The notes under the pieces are model-generated. The model did not search any database. It worked only from the letters and a program-made list of their open reading frames with translations, and had not been told where the DNA came from. DNA of 64,000 nt from Blastopirellula marina (lineage in GTDB: Bacteria > Planctomycetota > Planctomycetia > Pirellulales > Pirellulaceae), in NCBI RefSeq assembly GCF_002967765.1, contig NZ_PUHY01000012.1:992001-1056000 (forward strand), in the 5' to 3' direction. The first letter of the stretch is position 1; each line of letters starts with the position of its first letter. The position numbers and the translations under genes are program-made. Shown here in pieces: positions 45,139 to 52,844 of this stretch.

Positions 45139-45972
45139 ATGACGGAGCAGACCAGGAAGAATATTACACAGGTGCTCCTCCCGGGGTTATTCCTGTTTGG
45201 AGCGCTCGGTCTAATGTATGGGCCGACCTACTTCCAGTATGTTCGCAGTCACTGGCTCGACTACAGCATTCAGCGCGAATCTCTGCTCGGTCCTGTCTGT
45301 TATGACGTCCGCCTAAAGTCTGGATTCGTATCCGAAGTGGGCGACAACTGGCAAGTGTACGTCATCACCGACATGAACCCAGAAAAGTCGGAAGCAAGCA
45401 ACCGTCAGGAACTGCTTCTCGTTGACCAATGGGGCAGCATCGTCAAGCGAGATCTGCAAACCGATGTTGGGGCGATCCAAAGCACGCACTTGGTTCCCCA
45501 AGACGGCTACGCCATGCTCGAAGTAATTCGTCACGTACCGGGTGATTTGTTTGCCGCGGAAATTGTCCACTATCAGGTTACCTCGCAGCAAATTGCCATG
45601 GTCGAAAGTGAGACCAAGCGATTCAATCCTGGCTGGCGCTGGAATTTTGGTCCTCCTCACGAAGGACCTCCTGGACCGCGAGATTTCGACCACCGCTGGC
45701 GCGGACGTGGTCGAGGTGACGACCGCGATCCTGACTTCCGGAATCGCGGTGATGCTGACGCAGACTCACGACCTCGTCGCGGTCCTCGGCCAGAACCAGA
45801 GTATCACACCGGCGACGTCGCTCAATCTCGTAACGATCGAAGCAGAGCAGCTTCTAAAGTCAATGGTGGAAACTTCCAGCGATCAAAGTACGAAGAAGAC
45901 ATGCAGCGATCGCGCCCCATGGGCTCCGATGACAAGGGACTGCTCGATGTCGGCAGTCTTGGAGGGGCCTGA
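45139..45972 (+). CDS. Membrane-anchored protein with Pro/Arg/Asp-rich tail
   Basis: A 277-residue protein with one N-terminal membrane helix (QVLLPGLFLFGALGLMYGPT), a globular domain to about residue 160 (VYVITDMNPEKSEASNRQEL) and a low-complexity region rich in Pro, Arg, Gly and Asp (residues about 175-240). The ATG at 45139 is favoured by a purine-rich site and by the helix position. Its last 90 bases overlap the 3' end of lutC on the other strand. Function unknown. Confidence 0.65.
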   Translation: MTEQTRKNITQVLLPGLFLFGALGLMYGPTYFQYVRSHWLDYSIQRESLLGPVCYDVRLKSGFVSEVGDNWQVYVITDMNPEKSEASNRQELLLVDQWGSIVKRDLQTDVGAIQSTHLVPQDGYAMLEVIRHVPGDLFAAEIVHYQVTSQQIAMVESETKRFNPGWRWNFGPPHEGPPGPRDFDHRWRGRGRGDDRDPDFRNRGDADADSRPRRGPRPEPEYHTGDVAQSRNDRSRAASKVNGGNFQRSKYEEDMQRSRPMGSDDKGLLDVGSLGGA

Positions 45973-46488
45973 GACGAAGCAGCCGAACTGGTTGGCCTGC
46001 CAGCTGAGTTTCTGGTAGGCCTCGGCTAAGTTATTCACAATCACATCGTCAACTTGCCCGCCAGGGCAGTGCAGCACGAGGCCGACGTGCTGGGGAATGA
46101 ATAACACAACCCGATGCCGGATGGCGGCATCGGTCACCCACACGGCGGCGTTCTCCGCGACCGCAAATTCGCCAGGCAGAAGGGCGAAGTCGACATCTTC
46201 CAAAGCGTGGGGATCATCGATCCGATCGAGATCGATATTACCCATCAATCCGTCGATGCAGCTAACGGTCTTCTTCGCGTCCACATAAACAGGCAGCTCG
46301 GCGAGCGACTCCGCCAATCCATCGAGGCCTTCGACGACGACGGCTGTACCACCGACAGCAGCGAGAACATCGCCAAAGTGGGCAACGGGATCCGCGTACT
46401 GAATCCATTCTTGCTGCATGCTGGGTAGATCGACCGACGGAACCAACTGGTTGCGGACCGATTTTAAGATGTGATCTTTGCTGCTCAT
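45883..46488 (-). CDS. lutC: Lactate utilisation protein C
   Basis: A 201-residue LUD-domain protein, third subunit of the LutABC L-lactate oxidation complex. The C-terminus FVSGPSKTADIEQSLVIGAH is the family signature, with AVWVTDAAIRHRVVLFIPQH upstream. The ATG at 46488 overlaps the lutB stop by 4 bases, so a longer reading from 46962 is rejected. Its end overlaps a convergent gene by 90 bases; the signature lies inside that overlap, so the lutC end is certain. Confidence 0.93.
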   Translation of the reverse strand: MSSKDHILKSVRNQLVPSVDLPSMQQEWIQYADPVAHFGDVLAAVGGTAVVVEGLDGLAESLAELPVYVDAKKTVSCIDGLMGNIDLDRIDDPHALEDVDFALLPGEFAVAENAAVWVTDAAIRHRVVLFIPQHVGLVLHCPGGQVDDVIVNNLAEAYQKLSWQANQFGCFVSGPSKTADIEQSLVIGAHGARSLHVFFVL

Positions 46489-47879
46489 TTCGATTGATTC
46501 TTCTTCGCTCGCTTGGCGTATTGCTGGCGGAAGCTCTCGGACGGGGCTTCTGGCATCTCCCGATTCTTGCCCCATGGGTTCATGCCGTTGTAGATCATGA
46601 ACCGAGGCAAGTTCCGCAGAAAGAACTTGCCGATGCCTCCGAGCCAGGCATACAGCTTCGGACGCTGAAAGACCCATGATGCGATTCGCATCGGCATCGT
46701 TTTGGAGACTGGAAGCTGTTTTTGATTCTTCACTTCCGTACGCAGCGTAAGAAGTTGTTCGTGCAAATTGATTTGCACGGGGCAAACGTCCGTGCAGCTT
46801 CCGCATAAAGTACATGCGAACGGAAGCGACTTGTGATGCTTCGCGTCGCGGAGGGGATTCAAGATCGAGCCAATCGGCCCTGGCACAGTGGCAGCATAGC
46901 TGTGACCGCCACTGCGTCGATAAACCGGGCAGGTGTTCATACAGGCACCACAGCGGATGCACTTTAGCGCGTTGCGATAGTCGTCGCTGTTCATCAAATT
47001 GCTGCGACCATTGTCGACCAAGATGATGTGCAGTTCACCACCTTCACGTGGCCCATGGAAGTGGGACGAGTAAGTCGTGATCGGTTGACCGGTTGCACTG
47101 CGAGCAAGCAAGCGCAGGAATATGCTGAGGTGATCCGCAGAGGGAATCAGCTTTTCAATGCCCATGCACGCGATATGAACATTTGGCAGAGACACACCTA
47201 GGTCAGCATTGCCTTCGTTCGTACAGACAACAATCCCGCCCGTATCGGCCAAGGCGAAATTCACACCGGTGATTCCAACGTCGGCTTGCATGAACTTGTC
47301 ACGCAAGTGTTGACGAGCCGATTCGGTTAGGTAGCAAGGATCGTTGTTGCCGGCTTCGGTGTTGAGATGCTGGTGAAAGGTTTCGCTGACGTCTTCCTTC
47401 TTCAAGTGAATTGCCGGCATTACAATGTGCGAAGGGCCTTCTTGGCGGAGCTGCACGATCCGTTCGCCCAGATCGGTATCAACAACCTCGATACCATTCT
47501 TCTCCAGGAACGGATTTAAATGGCACTCTTCGGTGAGCATCGACTTCGATTTAACGATTCGCTCGGCTTCATGCTTCTTGAGGATGTCGAGCACGATCTG
47601 GTTATGTTCTTCAGCGTCCTTCGCCCAGTGCACAATGGCACCGCGCGCTCGGGCATTCTTCTCGAACTCTTCCAGGTAGTCGGCCAGCTTGCTGACAGTG
47701 TGGGCTTTGATCTGAGAGGCGCACGACCGGAGCGTTTCCCATTCGGGTAGACTCTTGGACATGCGATCGCGTTTTTCACGAATGAACCACAGTGCCGAAT
47801 CATGCCAGTGAGTACGGGCTTGATCCTGGTTAAAGCGATTAGCGTTTGTGGGGTGATCGAATTTAGTGCTGGTGCTCAT
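46485..47879 (-). CDS. lutB: Lactate utilisation iron-sulfur protein B
   Basis: A 464-residue protein of the LutB family: an N-terminal LUD domain (ADVGITGVNFALADTGGIVV, about residue 200) and a C-terminal ferredoxin part with two 4Fe-4S motifs, CIRCGACMNTCPVY near residue 309 and CTLCGSCTDVCPVQ near residue 355. It oxidises lactate to pyruvate together with LutA and LutC. The ATG at 47879 overlaps the lutA stop by 4 bases; the frame continues upstream to 47975 without support. Confidence 0.94.
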   Translation of the reverse strand: MSTSTKFDHPTNANRFNQDQARTHWHDSALWFIREKRDRMSKSLPEWETLRSCASQIKAHTVSKLADYLEEFEKNARARGAIVHWAKDAEEHNQIVLDILKKHEAERIVKSKSMLTEECHLNPFLEKNGIEVVDTDLGERIVQLRQEGPSHIVMPAIHLKKEDVSETFHQHLNTEAGNNDPCYLTESARQHLRDKFMQADVGITGVNFALADTGGIVVCTNEGNADLGVSLPNVHIACMGIEKLIPSADHLSIFLRLLARSATGQPITTYSSHFHGPREGGELHIILVDNGRSNLMNSDDYRNALKCIRCGACMNTCPVYRRSGGHSYAATVPGPIGSILNPLRDAKHHKSLPFACTLCGSCTDVCPVQINLHEQLLTLRTEVKNQKQLPVSKTMPMRIASWVFQRPKLYAWLGGIGKFFLRNLPRFMIYNGMNPWGKNREMPEAPSESFRQQYAKRAKKNQSK

Positions 47880-48625
47880 TGGGGAACCTCGTATCCGGCG
47901 AGGATTTCGGCGATGTGCATGACGCGAATGGGATGTTTGTCTCGCTGGATCAATCCGGCTAGATGCATCAGACACGACATGTCGCCAGCGGTTAAGACTT
48001 GCGTGCCCGCTTGGAGGTGGTCGGCGATACGGTCACGACCCATCGTGCAACTAACCGCTTCCTCTGAAACCGCAAATGTGCCACCGAAGCCACAGCATTC
48101 GTCCTTGCGTTTTAGATCGGCAAGCGTGATGCCGTCAATCATTTGCAGAAGCTGGCGAGGTTTGTTGAACTCGGACGTGTTGCGTTCACTGTCGCTGGCC
48201 AGTCGTAACTCTCTTAAGCCATGGCAACTCGAGTGGAGACCAACAACGTACGGAAAGTTGCCGGGCAAGGAGTCGACCTTCAGCACATCGACCAGGAACT
48301 CGCAAAGCTCGAAAATCTTTGTGCGGATTGTCTCGTGCCGCGAGTCGCCGTGGACGATATGTTCGTAGTGATTCTTCACCATGGAAACGCAGCTGCCGCT
48401 TGGCGCGACGATGGCATCATAGCCGGTGAAGATCTCTAAGAAACGTTCTGCTAGTGGAGCGGCATCGGTATCACAGCCGCTGTTGAGCATCGGTTGCCCA
48501 CAGCATGTTTGTGCTTCTGGAAATTCCACTTCACAACCTAGTTGCTCCAGCAGATCTAGCGTTGCCATCCCAACGCGAGGATATAGCTGATCAACGTAGC
48601 AAGGGACGAACAGGGCGACGCGCAT
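47876..48625 (-). CDS. lutA: Lactate utilisation protein A
   Basis: A 249-residue CCG-domain protein, first gene of lutABC. Two cysteine-rich CCG motifs are seen: PEAQTCCGQPMLNSGCDTD and ECCGFGGTFAVSEEAVSCTM; they bind an iron-sulfur or related centre. MRVALFVPCYVDQLYPRVGM is the expected N-terminus. The three genes overlap by 4 bases each, showing a coupled operon. A catabolic role in lactate use is inferred from the family. Confidence 0.94.
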   Translation of the reverse strand: MRVALFVPCYVDQLYPRVGMATLDLLEQLGCEVEFPEAQTCCGQPMLNSGCDTDAAPLAERFLEIFTGYDAIVAPSGSCVSMVKNHYEHIVHGDSRHETIRTKIFELCEFLVDVLKVDSLPGNFPYVVGLHSSCHGLRELRLASDSERNTSEFNKPRQLLQMIDGITLADLKRKDECCGFGGTFAVSEEAVSCTMGRDRIADHLQAGTQVLTAGDMSCLMHLAGLIQRDKHPIRVMHIAEILAGYEVPQ

Positions 48626-48712
48626 AGCAAGTAGGGGCTTATCTTTGGTTGGCGAGAATGGAGGCGTGCGAATCGAACATTATAACCGCGAATAGGCGAT
48701 TTCCGACGTTGC

Positions 48713-49660
48713 TTAGCCGAATGCCCGCGATTTTTCCCTGTTCCGGAATTTTTTCTTCGCACTGTCGAGGGGGAATTCAATGCACAACTCGCAGCCGAGC
48801 TCTGACGAAGTCCTTCGCTCGATGGTGCCATTTAAATATTCGACACACTCCTGGATACGGCCTTCGTGACTTGAATCAAACGGCGTTTTGCCATCTGGCG
48901 TGCCATTGCTGGTGATCGACAACTGAAGAAGTTCGTCATTTTGTCGCAAGTCGATCACTACGGTATCGGTCGTCGAACATTGACGAATTTCATCGAGTGT
49001 TTCACGTACCAGCTGAACCAATACACCCTCGGCCATGGGGGTTAAACGGTCAAATTCGATATCTTGACGAAAGAGAATCGACTCGATTGAAGGTTCGAAT
49101 TGCTCGATCAAACGTTGGATTCCCGCTACGACACCTTCGTCTTGGGTCATGTTGGGAGACAACAAGTTCATGGTTCGACGCGCATGACGAAGACTCGTGC
49201 GGATCATTTCAATCGACATTTCCAAAGATTCGCGACTGGTGTGCGGGCGATCCAGTATGACCTCCAGCTGTAGCAGCGAAGAAGTCAGGTTGGGCAAAAC
49301 CAGATCATGTAGATCGAGGGCGAGGAGTTGCCGCTCTCGTTCCTGATTCGATTTCACAAATTGCAAATAGGCTTTATCTTCCAGCAGTTCGAGGTGTTCG
49401 AGTCGGAGGGATTCGAGATCTTCACGTAAACTTCCTAAGTCTTCGGCCACGTTTGAGTCGGTTATTTTCGCGTTACGCTGTTTTCCGAGCCATTGTGAAG
49501 CAGCGAACACACCAAGAATGGCCGCGCCTAGAGCGGCAAGCAGTATTGCCAAAATCGTAGATGGAATCACGAATGGCGCAAGAGATGCTGTTAGGCCAAC
49601 GGCTAGGGCAAGAAGTCCGATTGCGGCGAGTATAACACGGCAATAGCGCGATTCCTGCAT
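48713..49660 (-). CDS. Histidine-kinase-like membrane protein with degenerate ATPase part
   Basis: A 315-residue protein with two N-terminal membrane helices, a coiled coil and a HisKA_3-type dimerisation motif around residue 105 (ERERQLLALDLHDLVLPNL, with the phospho-accepting His). The C-terminal part corresponds to the HATPase of NarL-type kinases, but the N-box Asn is missing (VRETLDEIRQCS) and the usual DxGxG loop is replaced by SNGTPDGKTPFD. No response regulator is adjacent. It may be an inactive kinase or a scaffold. It lies upstream of lutA on the same strand, 87 bases away. Confidence 0.7.
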   Translation of the reverse strand: MQESRYCRVILAAIGLLALAVGLTASLAPFVIPSTILAILLAALGAAILGVFAASQWLGKQRNAKITDSNVAEDLGSLREDLESLRLEHLELLEDKAYLQFVKSNQERERQLLALDLHDLVLPNLTSSLLQLEVILDRPHTSRESLEMSIEMIRTSLRHARRTMNLLSPNMTQDEGVVAGIQRLIEQFEPSIESILFRQDIEFDRLTPMAEGVLVQLVRETLDEIRQCSTTDTVVIDLRQNDELLQLSITSNGTPDGKTPFDSSHEGRIQECVEYLNGTIERRTSSELGCELCIEFPLDSAKKKFRNREKSRAFG

Positions 49661-49947
49661 TGATGCTGCTCCAAGTTATTTGCTGCGAAACCGCAGTGAG
49701 ATATCTCACACTTTTGATACCACTACGCAACGGCTGATGCAGCCCCTCCCGCAGGTTGCCCGTCAGACGTGCCGTTATAATTTGCCCAAAATGCACAAGA
49801 ACCTAATTTAACCCGAAGGTCGCAGCCGCTAGAATCGGTTTTGGCCAGCCACTACCCAATGATTGACTTACAGTTTACGAAGCGTTCCCGATATACGCTC
49901 CATTTATGGCCCAATTTCGCTCCGCATGTTTCTTGGGGGAAACTTTC
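49661..49947. other. Divergent gap between the kinase-like gene and the repeat protein
   Basis: About 290 bases with no supported gene; both promoters must lie here. The start of the plus-strand frame (49906) includes untranslated sequence, as the GGGGGA ribosome site lies at about 49936. Confidence 0.4.
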
Positions 49948-51381
49948 ATGATGCTCCGCTCTGTATTACTTCTGACAATGACCTTTATGATGTTCCCGCA
50001 GATCGCGGACGCAGGACGTCATCGCTGCCGTACAGCTTGCTCGCCATGTGTAACTTGTAGTGACACCACGAGCTGTTCTTCGTGCGGTGAAGCCGCACCG
50101 GCCGAGATGGTCGAAAAGACGGTCATGGTCCCGACGACCGTGATGGAAACTCGCACCGTCACCAAGACTGTCTGCAAACCAGAAACACGCGAAAAGACCG
50201 TGAAGGTCGCCAAGTGCGTTTCGGAAACCAACTACGTCACCAAGGAATACACGGTTAGCGTTCCGACTTGGGAAACCAAGGTCGTCGAATACACCGTGAA
50301 CAAGCCTGTCTACGAAACCAAGACCGGTACCAAGACTGTGATGGTTCCGACCTACGAAACTAAGCTGGTCGACTACACCGTTTGCAAGCCTGTCTACGAA
50401 ACCAAGACTGGTACCAAGACGGTTATGGTTCCAACCTGGGAAACCAAGACTGTTCAGCAAACCGTCTGCAAGCCTGTCTACGAAACCAAGACCGGTACGA
50501 AGACTGTGATGGTTCCGACTTGGGAAACCAAGGTTGTTGACTACACCACTACCAAGCCAGTTTGGGAAACGAAGACCTGCACCAAGACGGTCATGGTTCC
50601 TCACCAGGAACAACGCACAGGTACCAAAACCGTTTGCAAGATGGTTCCTGAAACCGTCACCAAGACCCGTTGTGTCGATAAGGGTTGCTGGCAGACCAAG
50701 ACGAGCACTGACTGCTGCGGTTGCCCAACGACCTGCAAAGTTTGGGTTTCCAATGTGGTCCAGGAATCGTACGACTGCACCGTCATGAAGCCAGTTACTG
50801 AAGAAGTGCCGTACACCTACACGGTGTGTGTCATGAAGCCAGAAAATAAGGACTATACCTACAAGGTCTGCAAGACGGTTTGCGAAACCAAACAGAAAGA
50901 AGTTAAGTACATGGTCTGCAAGCCAGAAACCAAGGAATACACCTACCAGGTGTGCAAGATGGTTCCTGAAACTGTGACCAAGGAAGTCAAGCACATGGTT
51001 TGCAAGCCGGAAACTCGTGAGTACACCTACCAAGTGTGCAAGATGGTTCCGGAAACCAAGCAGAAGGAAGTCAAGGTCAAGGTTTGTGTTCCACAGGAAA
51101 AGGAGTACACCTATCAGGTCTGCAAGATGGTTCCTGAAACCAAGACCAAGGAAGTGAAGCACATGGTCTGCAAGACCGAGACTCGTACCAAGGAAGTGCC
51201 CGTCACGACCTACAAGACTGTTTACGAAGACAAGGTTTGCAGCTACACCGTGATGGTTCCGCACACTGTGACCGAAGAAGTTCAGGTCCCAGTTTGCAAG
51301 ATGGTTCCTAAGACCATCCAGGTTCCAGCCGCCAGCTGCGGTGGATGTGCTCCAGTCGCTTGCACCACTTGTGGTGGCTAA
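49948..51381 (+). CDS. Secreted cysteine-rich tandem-repeat protein (YTV type)
   Basis: A 477-residue protein with a signal peptide (MMLRSVLLLTMTFMMFPQIA) and almost nothing but degenerate repeats of 28 residues (84 bases). In the first half the unit is of type KPVYETKTGTKTVMVPTWET, with copies starting at nucleotides 50302, 50386, 50470 and 50554; in the second half it is YTYQVCKMVPETVTKEVKHM at 50944, 51028 and 51112. Cysteines recur once or twice per unit, suggesting disulfide-linked wall material. As I recall, YTV-motif, Cys-rich repeat proteins are reported in Rhodopirellula cell walls. Start and terminator are clear; partner proteins are unknown. Confidence 0.85.
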   Translation: MMLRSVLLLTMTFMMFPQIADAGRHRCRTACSPCVTCSDTTSCSSCGEAAPAEMVEKTVMVPTTVMETRTVTKTVCKPETREKTVKVAKCVSETNYVTKEYTVSVPTWETKVVEYTVNKPVYETKTGTKTVMVPTYETKLVDYTVCKPVYETKTGTKTVMVPTWETKTVQQTVCKPVYETKTGTKTVMVPTWETKVVDYTTTKPVWETKTCTKTVMVPHQEQRTGTKTVCKMVPETVTKTRCVDKGCWQTKTSTDCCGCPTTCKVWVSNVVQESYDCTVMKPVTEEVPYTYTVCVMKPENKDYTYKVCKTVCETKQKEVKYMVCKPETKEYTYQVCKMVPETVTKEVKHMVCKPETREYTYQVCKMVPETKQKEVKVKVCVPQEKEYTYQVCKMVPETKTKEVKHMVCKTETRTKEVPVTTYKTVYEDKVCSYTVMVPHTVTEEVQVPVCKMVPKTIQVPAASCGGCAPVACTTCGG

Positions 51382-51407
51382 GCCCTAGGCATGAACCAAT
51401 AAGTCAG

Positions 51408-51439
51408 AAGCCTGCGATCGAATGGTCGCAGGCTTTTTT
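51408..51439 (+). terminator. Rho-independent terminator of the repeat protein
   Basis: A perfect 10-bp stem (AAGCCTGCGA at 51408-51417 with TCGCAGGCTT at 51426-51435, 8-base loop) runs into six T. It lies 27 bases after the stop codon. Confidence 0.93.
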
Positions 51440-51477
51440 CATGCGCCAAGTGTAGGCAAAGAATTTTCTGGTTGGAT

Positions 51478-51699
51478 TTATGCTTCGCCAATGTAAGCAA
51501 AACGTGGTACTTCATGTCCGTCGAGCGTGAGCGTTTCGCGGAACATGGATAGTGGCCGGACCCACAGGCCTCGCTCGCCATAGTCTTGCCGATAGACCAC
51601 CAGTTCTTCTTCCGTTTCACTATGCCGGGCGATACCGATTACAATGTACTCAGCACCTTTGTAGTGACGATAACGCCCAAGTGGTATCGAAAAAGACAT
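51478..51699 (-). CDS. DUF1653 domain protein
   Basis: A 73-residue protein matching the small DUF1653 domain almost end to end (GRYRHYKGAEYIVIGIARHS and LWVRPLSMFRETLTLDGHEV). The ATG at 51699 is chosen because the frame continues upstream into the tRNA. It lies 70 bases downstream of tRNA-His on the same strand. Domain function is unknown. Confidence 0.85.
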   Translation of the reverse strand: MSFSIPLGRYRHYKGAEYIVIGIARHSETEEELVVYRQDYGERGLWVRPLSMFRETLTLDGHEVPRFAYIGEA

Positions 51700-51768
51700 T
51701 ACGGCAGAGTTGCCTCGCGAGAGGCCTTCGTCGGTGTATCTGTTCCGAGAAGGCAGAAGAAGAAAAAG

Positions 51769-51842
51769 GGTGGGTAGAGGGATTCGAACCCACGACCCCT
51801 GGAACCACAATCCAGTGCTCTAACCAACTGAGCTATACCCAC
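51769..51842 (-). tRNA. tRNA-His (GTG)
   Basis: A 74-base cloverleaf on the minus strand: acceptor stem GTGGGTA/TACCCAC, D-arm AGCTCAGTTGGTTAGAGC, anticodon stem CTGGA/TCCAG around TTGTGGT with anticodon GTG, and T-arm with GGTTCGAATCC. An extra G at 51843 pairs with C at 51769, giving the G-1:C73 pair that marks tRNA-His. CCA is not encoded. The downstream sequence on the minus strand is T rich. Confidence 0.96.
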
Positions 51843-51933
51843 CACAATTGAAGCGACTTAGTTTAAATTCCGGCGGGCACCTCGTCAATTGGCCGGGGAG
51901 ATTTAATTTTTCAAGTGCTTTGTTTTCAACGCT

Positions 51934-52743
51934 TTACGACGGATCGTCGAGGATAAACGGAAACGCATCGTCCAGCTTCGCATCAGAAAGCTGGACCAGA
52001 AAAGGGGCCAAGCGGTTCACTAGCAACTGCATCAATTGCTCACCTTTTTCCGCACTCGCTTCGTGCGGGTGCCCCGAACCACTGTTGGTTGTCAGCAGAT
52101 GCCAGGGGCGTGTGATCGACACCCAGCCCTTCTCCAATGCCTCAAATTGCATCGGTCTGGTCGCGCCTGAGTCAGCGTCCAGCGACCCGTCTGGACGTTT
52201 GGCGACCAGCTCTGGGCGATAAGCCAAGATCATGGATGTTTCCATTTCGCCGGCGTGATCTTCCATGTGTTTGAAGATCGAAAAGTACTCTTCGTTCGTG
52301 AAGGCCTTGAACCAGTTGCAGAGAAATACCTGAGCCTCGGTCTTACCGTACAACTCACGCAGCAGCGGTTTCATCTCGTTGCCGCCATGGCTGTTGAGTA
52401 GGACTACCTTTTTGATTCCACTTTGAACGAGAGATGCGATCAGGTCGGTGACCACGGCGTACAGCGTCGATGGATCGAGGTTCATCGCCAGGGGAAACTC
52501 CCGCATGTTGGTTTCCGTGCCGTAGGGAACGGTCGGCAGGAGGATCACTTTGGCTCCCTGGGCGTGGGCCGCTTCGCAGATTTTTTCTCCAATTTGCGTT
52601 CCTTCGTAGTCGTCGGTTCCGTACGGCAGATGGAGGTTATGCGGTTCGGTGGCGCCTAAGGGAAGCACGGCAACTTCGTACTGAGATTGTTTAACGTGAC
52701 CGTAGCTGACTTCAGAGAGCTTCCAGGGACGAGGGGCAGGCAT
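51934..52743 (-). CDS. Creatininase family protein
   Basis: A 269-residue metal-dependent amidohydrolase of the creatininase family. Metal-ligand motifs are LPLGATEPHNLHLPYGTDDY (Glu, His and Asp), LLNSHGGNE and DHAGEMETSM. Members include creatininase and mycofactocin- or riboflavin-linked hydrolases; substrate cannot be inferred. It is monocistronic and convergent with nothing close; tRNA-His lies 90 bases beyond its stop on the same strand. Confidence 0.9.
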   Translation of the reverse strand: MPAPRPWKLSEVSYGHVKQSQYEVAVLPLGATEPHNLHLPYGTDDYEGTQIGEKICEAAHAQGAKVILLPTVPYGTETNMREFPLAMNLDPSTLYAVVTDLIASLVQSGIKKVVLLNSHGGNEMKPLLRELYGKTEAQVFLCNWFKAFTNEEYFSIFKHMEDHAGEMETSMILAYRPELVAKRPDGSLDADSGATRPMQFEALEKGWVSITRPWHLLTTNSGSGHPHEASAEKGEQLMQLLVNRLAPFLVQLSDAKLDDAFPFILDDPS

Positions 52744-52844
52744 TGGTGTGGCTCCATCAGGAAGGGAAGAAAACGGAAGGAGCTATCGATTCTAGATTAC
52801 CGGCGGCCACGCTTCCATGCCACGGCCTGCGGTAGTGGCGATCC

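Noticed and set aside
46489-46962. N-terminal extension of the lutC frame
   Set aside because: It lies antisense-free but inside lutB in another frame; the 4-base overlap start at 46488 and the family length point to the short form.
50302-51195. Regular 84-base repeats resembling a repeat array
   Set aside because: Not CRISPR: units are contiguous, without spacers, keep the reading frame and lie inside a secreted-protein gene.
49966-51264. 432-residue open frame on the minus strand
   Set aside because: It is the complement of the 84-base coding repeats; its openness follows from the repeat, and the plus strand has signal peptide, ribosome site and terminator.
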